A stretch of DNA of 64,000 bases from JAAXKN01 sp050258815 (GCA_050258815.1 JBLMZM010000316.1:3186-67185); one strand, 5' to 3'; shown: positions 19,127 to 28,518, counted from the stretch's first letter. Notes: generated by a model not told the origin, from the sequence alone. Numbers and translations are program-made.

Positions 19127-19714
19127 ATGAGCAACATTCAAGCAAAGATTTTCAAATACAGAAGTTATACACCGGTCCCATTTCTGATCATGATGTTCCT
19201 TTACAGGTCACCTAATATCTACAGCATTATCCTGGGTTTTCTTGTTGCCGGACTGGGAGAGATGATCAGACTCTGGGGCGTAAGTTACGCCGGAAGCGAG
19301 ACAAGGACAACAGGCCCCGTAGGCGGCACTTACCTTGTTATCAGCGGCCCTTTTGCACACGTTAGAAACCCTCTTTATGTGGGTAATATCCTGTTGTATA
19401 TGGGTATTGGAATAATGTCTCTGGCCTTGTTCCCCTACCTCCAGATAATTGCTTTTGTATTTTTTTACCTGCAGTATAAATTCATCATACGCGAAGAAGA
19501 GGAATACCTGAGAAAGGCCTTCGGCGAGGAATATGAGGAATACTACAGAAATGTTCCCAGGTTCCTTCCGCGACTGACCCCTTACCGCAATAACAGGATC
19601 GGTCAGCCGACCTATAATCTGAAGGCTGGTCTCAGGTCAGAAAGAAGAACACTGCAGGCTTTCAGTATAGTATCGCTTACATTGATCTTGATATGGTTTA
19701 TAGGCAGATATTGA
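19127..19714 (+). CDS. Isoprenylcysteine carboxyl methyltransferase family membrane protein
   Basis: 195 residues with about four or five membrane segments. The diagnostic ICMT/phospholipid-methyltransferase motif is present: GPFAHVRNPLYVGNILLYMG, followed by IREEEEYLRKAFGEEYEEY and P-R-F-L-P. Family members transfer methyl from S-adenosylmethionine to isoprenoid or lipid substrates at the membrane; in bacteria the substrate is mostly unknown. The gene overlaps the start of lpxB and follows the HAD gene by 50 bases, so it belongs to the lipid A operon. Modification of a lipid A or core precursor is a reasonable but unproven guess. Confidence 0.87.
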   Translation: MSNIQAKIFKYRSYTPVPFLIMMFLYRSPNIYSIILGFLVAGLGEMIRLWGVSYAGSETRTTGPVGGTYLVISGPFAHVRNPLYVGNILLYMGIGIMSLALFPYLQIIAFVFFYLQYKFIIREEEEYLRKAFGEEYEEYYRNVPRFLPRLTPYRNNRIGQPTYNLKAGLRSERRTLQAFSIVSLTLILIWFIGRY

Positions 19715-20880
19715 ATAAAAACCTGCTCGTAATTGCAGGAGAGGCATCGGGAGACTTGCACGGCGCCTCCCTTATAAGGGAATTAATTAGGATTGATAAC
19801 AGTATATCTGTTTGCGGCATCGGCGGCAGCAGGATGCAGGCAGAAGGCATGGAACTGCTATTCAATATCAATCAGATGGCCTTTCTCGGATTTGCTGAGA
19901 TTATCAGGCACATCCCTTTTATCAAAAAGGTGCAGGCACGCCTGCTTGAAGAGGTCAGGAAAAGGAATATAAAAACTGTTGTTCTCATTGATTACCCCGG
20001 TTTCAATCTGAGCATCGCAGATAAACTTAAAAAGCTCGGCGTCAGGATTATTTATTATATATCCCCTCAGGTATGGGCCTGGGGAAAAGGCAGAATAAAA
20101 AAAATAAGAAGGGTCGTCGATAAGATGATCGTTATTCTTCCCTTTGAAGAGAAATTTTTCAGGAATGCAGGAATAGAGGTCGAATACATCGGGCACCCCC
20201 TGCTGGAACAGATTGAAAATTATAAGTATCTGAGCAGAGAAGAATTTTATAAGAAATTCAGCCTTGATGAAAATAAAAAGATACTCCTGGTACTTCCCGG
20301 CAGCCGCATGCAGGAAGTAAGAAAGATATTCCCTGAAGCAATTAGTGCCGCCGGTATGCTCGCGGCTGAGTTTGACCTTCAGGTTGTGGTGGCATGTTCT
20401 TCAAATATTGACGAATCAGTTTTCAGGGAGCTGTCACCAGAAGGAAACTTCGCTGTGATAAAGGAGCATACTTATGACCTGTATAAACAGGCAGAGCTCG
20501 GGATCATTAAATCCGGCACGTCTACGCTGGAAGCGGCTCTGTTTTCCCTGCCAATGGTTGTAGTTTATGTTACTAACTATCTGACATATCTGATTGGCAG
20601 GAATCTTATCAGGATTGATAATATAAGTCTGGTAAATATAGTTGCAGATGAAAGGATAATTGACGAGCTGATTCAAAATGACGTCAACAGGCGCCATATT
20701 TATGAGGTCTGTAAAGGAATTTTAGCCGACAGACAGAAGTATGAACACATAAAGGAAAAGCTGACCTCGCTGCATTTGTCGCTGGGCTCAACGGGTGTAA
20801 GCAAAAGAGGTGCTGAAATTGTTTATGACTACCTGACGGATAACAGCTTAAAAGAAACCAAAGGCAAACATAAACTTTAA
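19693..20880 (+). CDS. lpxB: Lipid-A-disaccharide synthase
   Basis: 395 residues, normal length (GT19). It joins UDP-2,3-diacylglucosamine and lipid X into the lipid A disaccharide at the inner membrane. Motifs include IAGEASGDLHGASL, GIGGSRMQAEG, VLIDYPGFNL, YYISPQVWAWGKGR, YIGHPLLE and LPGSRMQEV. The ATG at 19693 overlaps the previous gene by 22 bases. A TTG at 19711 overlapping the previous stop (TTGA) would give a slightly shorter protein starting NKNLLVIAGE and could be the real start. It is followed after seven bases by the acyltransferase gene. Confidence 0.95.
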   Translation: MVYRQILNKNLLVIAGEASGDLHGASLIRELIRIDNSISVCGIGGSRMQAEGMELLFNINQMAFLGFAEIIRHIPFIKKVQARLLEEVRKRNIKTVVLIDYPGFNLSIADKLKKLGVRIIYYISPQVWAWGKGRIKKIRRVVDKMIVILPFEEKFFRNAGIEVEYIGHPLLEQIENYKYLSREEFYKKFSLDENKKILLVLPGSRMQEVRKIFPEAISAAGMLAAEFDLQVVVACSSNIDESVFRELSPEGNFAVIKEHTYDLYKQAELGIIKSGTSTLEAALFSLPMVVVYVTNYLTYLIGRNLIRIDNISLVNIVADERIIDELIQNDVNRRHIYEVCKGILADRQKYEHIKEKLTSLHLSLGSTGVSKRGAEIVYDYLTDNSLKETKGKHKL

Positions 20881-20887
20881 TTAATAT

Positions 20888-21547
20888 ATGAGCTTCAGAG
20901 AATACAGACAAAAAATATTGAGATTTGTGGGAAATTACCTGCTGTATGGTGCCGTAACAGCGGTGTGTAAAACGCTGCACATTCATTCAGTTAACAGGGA
21001 AAAAACAGATGAATTGTTCCTTCAGAAAAAGAATTTTATCATCGCATTCTGGCATGGTTCAATGCTCGTCCCCTGGTATGTTTACCGCAACAAGGGTTTT
21101 GCTGCACTGGTAAGCAAGAGTAAAGATGGAGCATTGCTCGACAGGGTTCTTACTCAATGGAATTACAGCGTTATAAGAGGATCCAGCCATAACGGAGGAA
21201 GTGTTGCCTTAAGTGCTATGCTGGACCTCGCACAAAATAAAAAAATGCCGATCGCCATTACTCCCGACGGCCCCAGGGGTCCTTACCACAAGGCAAAGGC
21301 AGGGGCTGTTATTACGGCAAAAAAGGCACAGGTTCCACTGGTATTGCTGGGAGTCGGCTATGGGAGTAAGAAAGAATTAAAGAGCTGGGATAAATTTGAG
21401 ATACCTTTGCCATTTAGTAAGGTGAACCTGATTTATTCTGATCCCATATGCATTGATGCAGAATTGAACTATGATGAAACGGCTCTTGTGTTAGAGAATT
21501 GTGAAATAAGATTGAACGAATTGTACAGAGAGGCAAATAACTTTTAA
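20888..21547 (+). CDS. DUF374-type lysophospholipid acyltransferase family protein
   Basis: 219 residues of the DUF374 branch of the LPLAT superfamily: IAFWHGSMLVPWYVY (catalytic histidine region), SKSKDGALL, the glycine-rich VIRGSS, and ITPDGPRGP. A hydrophobic N-terminal stretch suggests membrane association. Proteins of this family often sit beside lpxK or waaA and may act as late acyltransferases for lipid A in organisms without LpxL/LpxM; that role is inferred. The stop overlaps the lpxK start as TAATG, implying translational coupling. Confidence 0.9.
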   Translation: MSFREYRQKILRFVGNYLLYGAVTAVCKTLHIHSVNREKTDELFLQKKNFIIAFWHGSMLVPWYVYRNKGFAALVSKSKDGALLDRVLTQWNYSVIRGSSHNGGSVALSAMLDLAQNKKMPIAITPDGPRGPYHKAKAGAVITAKKAQVPLVLLGVGYGSKKELKSWDKFEIPLPFSKVNLIYSDPICIDAELNYDETALVLENCEIRLNELYREANNF

Positions 21548-22593
21548 TGTTGTTTTTACGTATCATACTATTTCCTTTTACTCCAGTTTACAGATGGATC
21601 ATCTGGATACGGAATTACTTTTTTGATAAGGGCATTTATAAATCCCAAAAGGTAAACGCCAGCGTAGTATCCATTGGAAATATAACGGTCGGCGGATCAG
21701 GGAAAACCCCCGCCGTGATCTTTACAATCAACATCCTTAAAAATGCGGGTAAAAAGGTCGGCGTACTGAGCCGCGGATATGGAAGACATTCCAAAGGCTA
21801 TAAGCTGGTTTCAGACGGAAACACAATCCGTACTGATGCGAATACCTGCGGTGATGAAATGTATCTTACGGCAATGGAATGCCAGGTTCCTGCTGCCGTA
21901 AGCGAAAAAAGAGTAGAGGGTGCTCAAAAACTGCTCAGCGAGACCAATACCAGGGTAATAGTACTGGATGATGCGTTTCAGCACAGGTGGATTCACAGGG
22001 ATCTGAATATCCTGATATTCGACCATAGCTTTTTAGCAAAGGCCGGAGGAATGGATCAGAACCTTTTACCAGTTGGACTCATGCGCGAACCTTTTTCGGC
22101 AATAAAACGCGCTGATGCAGTTATCATCAACAGAAAATTTTCTGATTCGGCGTTTCTGCCCATTCCCCTCAGGACATATTTTGAAGATAAGGATATTTTC
22201 TACGCATATTACAAGGCTGCGGGGATCTTCGACTTGAAGAATCATCATTACTATGATATGTGTGAATTTGAAGGACAGAAAAGCCTGGTGGTAAGCGGAA
22301 TTGCGCGGCCGTTCTCCTTCCTGAACGTACTGAAGCAGAACAACATTGACACGGAAAACCAGTTGATCTTCAAGGACCATAAGGATTATACAATTAAGGA
22401 TATTCAAACTATAAGAAAGGCTTTTTACTCGACAAACTCACACTCTGTGATAACAACTCAAAAAGACGCTGTAAAGCTCTCTGAGTTCAGTAAGGAGCTG
22501 GATGACATTGATATATATTACTTGAAAATTGAAATGGATATGGAGAACAAGGAGGAATTTAAAAATTTCCTGCTTAAAAAGATAAAGGATTAG
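21547..22593 (+). CDS. lpxK: Tetraacyldisaccharide 4'-kinase
   Basis: 348 residues. It phosphorylates the 4' position of the lipid A disaccharide. It has an N-terminal membrane anchor (about residues 5-25), then SIGNITVGGSGKTP with the P-loop, VLSRGYGR, GDEMYL, and VLDDAFQHRWIHRDLNIL with the metal-binding acidic residues. It is the last gene of a five-gene run that starts at the HAD phosphatase. No strong terminator follows; the 229-base gap to ppdK has a 10-base palindrome ACTTATAAGT at 22616-22625. Confidence 0.95.
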   Translation: MLFLRIILFPFTPVYRWIIWIRNYFFDKGIYKSQKVNASVVSIGNITVGGSGKTPAVIFTINILKNAGKKVGVLSRGYGRHSKGYKLVSDGNTIRTDANTCGDEMYLTAMECQVPAAVSEKRVEGAQKLLSETNTRVIVLDDAFQHRWIHRDLNILIFDHSFLAKAGGMDQNLLPVGLMREPFSAIKRADAVIINRKFSDSAFLPIPLRTYFEDKDIFYAYYKAAGIFDLKNHHYYDMCEFEGQKSLVVSGIARPFSFLNVLKQNNIDTENQLIFKDHKDYTIKDIQTIRKAFYSTNSHSVITTQKDAVKLSEFSKELDDIDIYYLKIEMDMENKEEFKNFLLKKIKD

Positions 22594-22720
22594 CGGTTTA
22601 GTTTATTAAATTATACTTATAAGTTTTGATTTTTGGTCCGGTATCTCCTTCATGGAAATACTCAACTGAAACATAAACCGGAATTCAGCAATATACTGGA
22701 TGTAAATTATTGATTATGGG

Positions 22721-22768
22721 ACCCGGATAAGGACCGGGTTGAATCATTAAATAAACGCTAAATATAAT
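22721..22768 (+). promoter_or_regulatory. Candidate ppdK promoter with preceding hairpin
   Basis: TTGAAT (22739-22744) and TATAAT (22763-22768) are separated by 18 bases, about 55 bases before the ppdK ATG. Directly before it, ACCCGG/CCGGGT (22721-22726 with 22734-22739) forms a short inverted repeat that reaches the -35 element and could be an operator or the end of the lpxK transcript. Confidence 0.5.
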
Positions 22769-22822
22769 CTGACTGATAAGGTCAATTGATTATGTATTTA
22801 ATTAACAAATGGAGGAACATTA

Positions 22823-25807
22823 ATGGCTCTTAAAAACCAAAAATATGTTTACTTCTTTGGTGCAAACAAAGCTGAAGGAAAAGCAGATATGAAGAACCTT
22901 CTGGGCGGAAAAGGTGCAAACCTCGCCGAGATGGTTAACATTGGTCTGCCTGTACCTGCAGGTTTTTCAATTACCACTGAAGTATGTACATATTATTACG
23001 ACAACAAAAATAAATACCCCAAAGAACTTGAGAAACAGGTTCTTGATGCTCTTAAGAAAGTTGAAAAAGAGATGGGAGCCAAATTCGGCGATCCCAAGAA
23101 TCCTCTTTTAGTTTCTGTAAGAAGCGGTGCCAGAGCTTCCATGCCGGGTATGATGGATACTATCTTAAACCTCGGTTTGAACGATACTACGGTTGAAGGA
23201 TTAATTGCAAAGACTAACAATCCACGCTTTGCTTATGACTCATATAGAAGATTTGTTCAGATGTATGGCGACGTTGTATTAGGCCTGAAGCCTGTTGATA
23301 AACATGAAATCGATCCTTTTGAACTGATCATCGAAAGGAAAAAACATGAAAACAATATCATAAAAGATACAGATTTAACTGCTGATCACCTGAAAGAACT
23401 CGTTGCTGAATTTAAGGCAGAGATCAAGAAGAAGACCGGTCACACATTCCCTGATGATCCGATGATTCAGATGTGGGGTGCCATTGGCGCCGTATTTGGT
23501 TCATGGATGAATGAAAGAGCTATCGTTTACAGGAAGTTAAACGATATTCCAGCCAGCTGGGGTACCGCTGTTAACGTTCAGTCGATGGTTTTCGGCAACA
23601 TGGGTGAAGATTCAGGTACAGGCGTTGCATTTACCAGAGATGCTGCAAGCGGCGAAAATGTATTCTATGGTGAATATCTTTTCAATGCCCAGGGTGAAGA
23701 CGTTGTTGCCGGTGTTCGCACACCGTTCCCAATCGCTGACCTGAAGAAGGATAATCCTAAGATATACAAACAGCTCGATGATATCAGAAAGAAACTCGAA
23801 AAGCATTATAAGGATATGATGGATATCGAGTTTACTATTCAGCAGGGCAAACTCTGGATGCTGCAGTGCCGCGTTGGTAAGAGAACCGGTTTTGCTGCTA
23901 TCAAGATAGCTGTTGATATGGTTCGTGAAAGATTGATCTCACGCGAAGAAGCTCTTCTTAGAATCGATCCCGAACAGTTGAATCAGCTGCTCCGCCCTAT
24001 CTTTGACCTTAAGGAAAAGAAAAAGGCAATCGACAGCGGTAAACTCCTCGCAAAAGGCCTGAATGCTGGTCCCGGAGCTGCCTCAGGTAAAGTGGTATTC
24101 AGCGCTGAAGAAGCCGAAGAAGAAGCCGCTAAGGGCGAAAAAGTAATCCTCGTCAGAATTGAAACCTCACCTGAAGACATCAAGGGTATGAATGCTGCAG
24201 TTGGTATCCTTACTGCCAGAGGTGGTATGACTTCTCACGCCGCACTCGTTGCCCGCCAGATGGGTAAGGTTTGCGTGGCTGGTTGCGGTACCCTCCTCAT
24301 TAACTACAACGAAGGGACTATTAAGGTTTCCGGTAAGGATGAACTTCTTGTCAAGAGAGGTGAATATATCTCTATAGATGGTTCTACCGGCGAAGTAATT
24401 CTCGGTAAGCTCGAAACAAAACCTTCAGAAGTAGTTCAGGTTCTTATTACCAAGACAATGAAGGCAAAGGATTCAAAAGTATTCCAGACATACAACGACC
24501 TGCTCACATGGGCTGACAAGATCAAGAGACTTGGAGTCAGAACTAACGCAGATCAGCCTGACCAGGCACAGAATGCTGTTGCATTCGGAGCCGAAGGTAT
24601 AGGTCTTTGCCGTACAGAACACATGTTCTTCGGTGAAAACAGAATTCTTTCTGTAAGAGAAATGATTCTTGCCGATACACTGGAAGAAAGACAGGCTGCT
24701 CTTGCTAAACTGCTTCCTTACCAGAAAGAGGACTTCAAGGGTATATTCCTTGCAATGGGTGAAAGACCCGTTACTATCAGAACCCTCGATCCTCCCTTGC
24801 ATGAATTCCTGCCTCACGAAGAAGATGAGATCAGGGAAGTTGCTGAATCATTAAATGTTTCTGTTGAAAAAGTAAAAGACAAAATTGAGTCTTTGAAAGA
24901 ATTCAACCCGATGCTCGGTTTCAGAGGCTGTCGCTTAGGCATCAGCTATCCTGAAATTACTGAAATGCAGGCAAGGGCAATCTTTGAAGCTGCATGCGAA
25001 GTCGCAAAGGCAAAGGTTAAGGTAAAACCTGAAATCATGATTCCTCTGGTAAGTACCGTTGAAGAATTAAAGCTTCAGGAAGATATAGTCAGAAAAGTGG
25101 CTGCAAGCGTAATGAAAGAACAGGGTATCAAGATTAATTATCTCGTTGGTACCATGATCGAATTACCGAGGGCTGCCCTCACTGCCGACAAGATAGCCGA
25201 AAGAGCTGAATTCTTCAGCTTTGGAACCAATGACCTTACACAGACAACCTTTGGTCTCTCCAGAGACGATGCCGGCAAATTCCTGCCGCTGTACGTCGAA
25301 AGAGAAATCCTGCCGATTGATCCTTTCGTATCTATAGACATTAACGGCGTTGGCCAGTTAATTGAAATCGGTACACAGAAGGGTAGATCAGTAAGACCTG
25401 CTCTAAAGGTTGGTATCTGCGGTGAGCACGGCGGTGAGCCTGCTTCTGTGGAATTCTGCCACAAGGCAAACCTGAATTATGTAAGCTGTTCTCCTTTCAG
25501 GGTTCCAATTGCACGCCTTGCTGCAGCTAGAGCAGTAATAAAAGAAGGTCAGTCAAAGGCAGTTACGGCTGCTAAACCGGCTGCTAAAACAGCTCCGGCT
25601 AAAAAAGCTACTCCGGCTGCCAAGAAACCGGTTTTAACTAAAGCTAAGCCGGCTGTAAAGAAGGCTGTTGTCGTTAAGGCTAAACCGGCCGCTGCCAAGA
25701 AGGCTGCTGCGGTTAAAGCTAAACCGGCCGCTGCCAAGAAGGTAACCGTTACGAAGGCAGGCAAAGGATATACAAAGCCTGTCAAGAAAACGAACAAGAA
25801 AAAATAA
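22823..25807 (+). CDS. ppdK: Pyruvate, phosphate dikinase with histone-H1-like basic tail
   Basis: 994 residues. Residues 1 to about 908 are a standard PPDK: ATP-grasp domain, swivelling phosphohistidine domain with H472 in GGMTSHAAL, and a PEP/pyruvate barrel ending with the catalytic cysteine region VGICGEHGGEPAS. It interconverts ATP, phosphate and pyruvate with AMP, pyrophosphate and PEP. The normal protein ends near AVIKEGQ. Here about 84 extra residues follow (911-994), made almost only of Ala, Lys, Pro, Val and Thr in AKPAAAKK-type repeats, like histone H1 tails or bacterial Hc1/AlgP proteins. The tail is in frame and uses clean codons, so it is not a frameshift artefact. GGAGG precedes the ATG by seven bases. 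Confidence 0.96.
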   Translation: MALKNQKYVYFFGANKAEGKADMKNLLGGKGANLAEMVNIGLPVPAGFSITTEVCTYYYDNKNKYPKELEKQVLDALKKVEKEMGAKFGDPKNPLLVSVRSGARASMPGMMDTILNLGLNDTTVEGLIAKTNNPRFAYDSYRRFVQMYGDVVLGLKPVDKHEIDPFELIIERKKHENNIIKDTDLTADHLKELVAEFKAEIKKKTGHTFPDDPMIQMWGAIGAVFGSWMNERAIVYRKLNDIPASWGTAVNVQSMVFGNMGEDSGTGVAFTRDAASGENVFYGEYLFNAQGEDVVAGVRTPFPIADLKKDNPKIYKQLDDIRKKLEKHYKDMMDIEFTIQQGKLWMLQCRVGKRTGFAAIKIAVDMVRERLISREEALLRIDPEQLNQLLRPIFDLKEKKKAIDSGKLLAKGLNAGPGAASGKVVFSAEEAEEEAAKGEKVILVRIETSPEDIKGMNAAVGILTARGGMTSHAALVARQMGKVCVAGCGTLLINYNEGTIKVSGKDELLVKRGEYISIDGSTGEVILGKLETKPSEVVQVLITKTMKAKDSKVFQTYNDLLTWADKIKRLGVRTNADQPDQAQNAVAFGAEGIGLCRTEHMFFGENRILSVREMILADTLEERQAALAKLLPYQKEDFKGIFLAMGERPVTIRTLDPPLHEFLPHEEDEIREVAESLNVSVEKVKDKIESLKEFNPMLGFRGCRLGISYPEITEMQARAIFEAACEVAKAKVKVKPEIMIPLVSTVEELKLQEDIVRKVAASVMKEQGIKINYLVGTMIELPRAALTADKIAERAEFFSFGTNDLTQTTFGLSRDDAGKFLPLYVEREILPIDPFVSIDINGVGQLIEIGTQKGRSVRPALKVGICGEHGGEPASVEFCHKANLNYVSCSPFRVPIARLAAARAVIKEGQSKAVTAAKPAAKTAPAKKATPAAKKPVLTKAKPAVKKAVVVKAKPAAAKKAAAVKAKPAAAKKVTVTKAGKGYTKPVKKTNKKK
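25675..25742 (+). repeat. Tandem coding repeats in the ppdK tail
   Basis: Two near-identical 30-36-base units encode KAKPAAAKK (25675-25704 and 25711-25740), with more diverged copies upstream from about 25560. The near-identity suggests recent expansion by slippage or unequal exchange. Confidence 0.7.
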
Positions 25808-25823
25808 ATAACTTATTTCAGGA

Positions 25824-25843
25824 CGGCAGGCTTCGGCCTGCCG
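25824..25843 (+). terminator. Probable terminator after ppdK
   Basis: An eight-base GC-rich stem CGGCAGGC/GCCTGCCG closed by a TTCG tetraloop lies 17 bases after the ppdK stop. The following T run is poor, so it may act as a 3' stabiliser as much as a terminator. Confidence 0.6.
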
Positions 25844-25889
25844 CCCTGCCTTAAAATGGTTTAATTATTCAGGATAGTAAGGAGACCAT

Positions 25890-26924
25890 ATGAAACTATC
25901 GGATTTTAATTATAATTTACCCAAAACCCAGATTGCAAAGTTCCCGGTTGAACCAAGAGACAGCGCTAAGCTGATGGTACTGGACAGAGAAAACCAGACT
26001 ATCGAATCCAAACAGTTCAGCAACGTCATCGACTATATGGAAAAGGGAGATGTACTGGTCGTCAATGAAACCAAGGTTATTCAGGCCAGACTCTATGGTA
26101 AGAAAGAAAGGACCAATGCAAAAATCGAGGTCTTCCTGTTGAGAGAACTTAATAAAGAAGAATGCATATGGGACGTCATAGTTGACCCTGCAAGAAAGGT
26201 AAGAATAGGCAACAGAATATATTTCAATGATAAACTCTGGTGTGAGGTAATAGATAATACTACCTCCAGAGGCAGAACAGTCCGCTTTAACCAGCCCGGA
26301 AATATTTTTAAGGCTGTTGAGAAGATCGGTCTTACTCCCCTTCCTCCTTATATCAAGAGGGAACCAATACCCGAGGATAAGGAAAACTACCAGACCGTAT
26401 TCGCCAAGGTGGATGGTGCTGTTGCAGCCCCTACGGCCGGCCTGCACTTTACAGATGAACTGCTTGAAAAGATAAAGAAAAAGGGCATTAAGCTTGCCCC
26501 GGTCGTACTTCATATAGGCCTTGGTACTTTCCGTCCCGTTGAAGTTGAAGACCTGACAAAACATAAAATGGATTCCGAATTTTTCGAAATTTCAACTGCT
26601 TCTGCTGAAACAATCAACAAGGCAATCCAGAACAAACATAAAGTGTTTGTAGTTGGAACCAGCTCAACACGCGCTCTTGAAAGCAGCGTTACGGCTGAAG
26701 GTTTCGTAAAACCAAACAGCGGCTGGACCGATAAATTTATCTTTCCGCCTTATGACTTCAAGATCGTACAACGGCTGATTACAAATTTCCATACTCCGGA
26801 ATCTACACTGATAATGCTTGCTGCAGCCTTTGCAGGTTATGACCTGCTCATGAAGGCCTACAAGAAGGCATTAAAGGAAAATTATAGATTTCTCAGCTAT
26901 GGCGATGCAATGCTTATTATATGA
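25890..26924 (+). CDS. queA: S-adenosylmethionine:tRNA ribosyltransferase-isomerase
   Basis: 344 residues. It transfers and isomerises the ribosyl part of SAM onto 7-aminomethyl-7-deazaguanine in tRNA to make epoxyqueuosine. Family motifs: LPKTQIAKFPVEPRDSAKL, GDVLVVNETKVIQARL, PLPPYIKR, APTAGLHFT, LHIGLGTFRPVE, GTSSTRALES and NFHTPESTL. AAGGAG lies ahead of the ATG. It overlaps ispD by four bases (ATGA), which implies coupled translation. Other queuosine genes are not in the window. Confidence 0.97.
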   Translation: MKLSDFNYNLPKTQIAKFPVEPRDSAKLMVLDRENQTIESKQFSNVIDYMEKGDVLVVNETKVIQARLYGKKERTNAKIEVFLLRELNKEECIWDVIVDPARKVRIGNRIYFNDKLWCEVIDNTTSRGRTVRFNQPGNIFKAVEKIGLTPLPPYIKREPIPEDKENYQTVFAKVDGAVAAPTAGLHFTDELLEKIKKKGIKLAPVVLHIGLGTFRPVEVEDLTKHKMDSEFFEISTASAETINKAIQNKHKVFVVGTSSTRALESSVTAEGFVKPNSGWTDKFIFPPYDFKIVQRLITNFHTPESTLIMLAAAFAGYDLLMKAYKKALKENYRFLSYGDAMLII

Positions 26925-27616
26925 AAACTTTTGCTATTATTCCCGCAGGCGGACAGGGTAAACGCTGCGGTATATCTTTACCCAAACAATATCATAAAGT
27001 TAAAGGCAAAGAAATAATTGCCCATACACTCGATATTTTTCAGAAAAGTGATCTGATCGATGAAATAGTGATTGCAGCTCAAACCGAATATTTCGATTTG
27101 ATCAGGGATATTGCACAAAAGTACGACTTTTGTAAAATAAAGGAAATTGTAACGGGAGGAAAAGAAAGGCAGGACTCGGTCTATAATGCCCTTTCTTCCC
27201 TGTCAGCCGGGAAGGACGACCTGATCATTATTCATGACGCTGCCCGTCCTTTGCTGAGCCAAAAAATTCTGACTGAAGCTGTAACAACGGCAAAGTCGTT
27301 CGATAATGTACTGGTATGTATAAATGCACGCGATACGCTGGTTAAGACTGATAATGAATACGTTGCTTCATATTTGGACAGGAATGAAGTCTGCTATGCG
27401 CAGACACCCCAGATATTTAAATACCAGGTTATTAAAGAGTCACTTGAAACTGCCTATAAGCAGGGATTTTATGGGACTGATGAGTCAATGCTCGTTACCA
27501 GGGCCGGCTTTAAGGTAAAAATCGTTGAGGGTTCGGTTCTGAACTTTAAGATTACTACCGGCTCAGATATTGAGCTCTTTGAGAAGTTGTCAGAAGTACC
27601 AGACCTGCTTGCTTAA
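26921..27616 (+). CDS. ispD: 2-C-methyl-D-erythritol 4-phosphate cytidylyltransferase
   Basis: 231 residues. It makes CDP-methylerythritol in the MEP isoprenoid pathway. Motifs: AIIPAGGQGKRCG (nucleotide-binding), PKQYHKVKGK, VTGGKERQDSVYNAL, IIHDAARPL and QTPQIFKYQ. It overlaps queA by four bases. An IspF domain is not fused, and no other MEP gene lies in the window. Confidence 0.95.
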   Translation: MKTFAIIPAGGQGKRCGISLPKQYHKVKGKEIIAHTLDIFQKSDLIDEIVIAAQTEYFDLIRDIAQKYDFCKIKEIVTGGKERQDSVYNALSSLSAGKDDLIIIHDAARPLLSQKILTEAVTTAKSFDNVLVCINARDTLVKTDNEYVASYLDRNEVCYAQTPQIFKYQVIKESLETAYKQGFYGTDESMLVTRAGFKVKIVEGSVLNFKITTGSDIELFEKLSEVPDLLA

Positions 27617-27755
27617 CGTTAATAAAGTAGGGAATGGCCGGGATAATAACAAAAAATATATTCATTTTGTAGTGGTTTTATCAGAATTTTATATTGATAT
27701 TATACTCGGATATTTTTATAATTTTTTATGTACAATCATTTTTTAACCGTTTATT

Positions 27756-28424
27756 ATGTATCTTTTAATCACAATCATATTGTTGTCCTATCTGATCGGA
27801 TCTATCCCAACTAGTATTATAGTAGGTAAATTAGTAAAAGGAATTGACATCCGCGACTTTGGCAGCGGAAATGCCGGTGGAACCAACGTTTACCGGGTAC
27901 TCGGATGGAAATATGGCATACTGGTTATTCTTCTGGATGCACTTAAGGGTGCACTGGCAGTAATTCTGGTAGCAAGATTGCATTATGGCAATATTCCGTT
28001 CGAAAATGCCACTCCTTTTGACGACTTTACCCTGATTCAGATTATCGCTGGTATCTCTGCCGTAATCGGACATATATGGACCATTTTTGCCGGTTTCCGC
28101 GGCGGGAAGGGTATTGCTACTGCTTTGGGAATGCTCATGACAATAATCACTGTAGATATGTTAGTTGCTATCGGTGTGTTTATCATCGTGGTGTCCATCT
28201 CCAAATATATCTCGTTAGGATCGATCCTCGGGGCGCTCTCAGTTCCTTTGATTCTGGTTATCAGGGAAAACGTTTTCCATGCCGATATCCAGGGCTACAA
28301 CGTGGTCCTTCCTTTTTCTATAGTTATCTGCTTTCTTATTCTATATACCCATCGTGCAAATCTCAGCAGAATCTTTAACGGTAAAGAAAATAGAATCAAC
28401 CTGTTTAGCAAGAAAAAAGCTTAA
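27756..28424 (+). CDS. plsY: Acyl-phosphate:glycerol-3-phosphate acyltransferase
   Basis: 222 residues with five or more membrane helices. The three conserved loops are present: SYLIGSIPTS, GSGNAGGTNVYRVLG and FRGGKGIATALG. It transfers the acyl group from acyl phosphate to glycerol 3-phosphate, the first step of phospholipid synthesis. gpsA, which makes the acceptor, follows 186 bases later, although a long hairpin and a separate promoter lie between them. Confidence 0.95.
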   Translation: MYLLITIILLSYLIGSIPTSIIVGKLVKGIDIRDFGSGNAGGTNVYRVLGWKYGILVILLDALKGALAVILVARLHYGNIPFENATPFDDFTLIQIIAGISAVIGHIWTIFAGFRGGKGIATALGMLMTIITVDMLVAIGVFIIVVSISKYISLGSILGALSVPLILVIRENVFHADIQGYNVVLPFSIVICFLILYTHRANLSRIFNGKENRINLFSKKKA

Positions 28425-28429
28425 TTTTA

Positions 28430-28487
28430 CGGACCGGTGAAAGAAAAGAAAATTTATAATGGATTTTCTTTTCTTCAGGTCCGGTTT
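28430..28487 (+). terminator. Long hairpin after plsY, probable terminator
   Basis: CGGACC (28430-28435) pairs with GGTCCG (28478-28483). Inside, a 13-base perfect stem AAGAAAAGAAAAT / ATTTTCTTTTCTT (28441-28453 with 28463-28475) closes a nine-base loop. A short T stretch follows. Confidence 0.6.
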
Positions 28488-28518
28488 ATACACCAATTTA
28501 CTTCATTATTATTTATCT

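Noticed and set aside
25549..25797. 82-residue leftward Ala-rich hydrophobic frame opposite the ppdK tail
   Set aside because: It is the mirror of the AKP-rich repeats, not an independent membrane protein.
25917..26564. 215-residue leftward frame opposite queA
   Set aside because: It is antisense to a clearly conserved gene and has no family marks.
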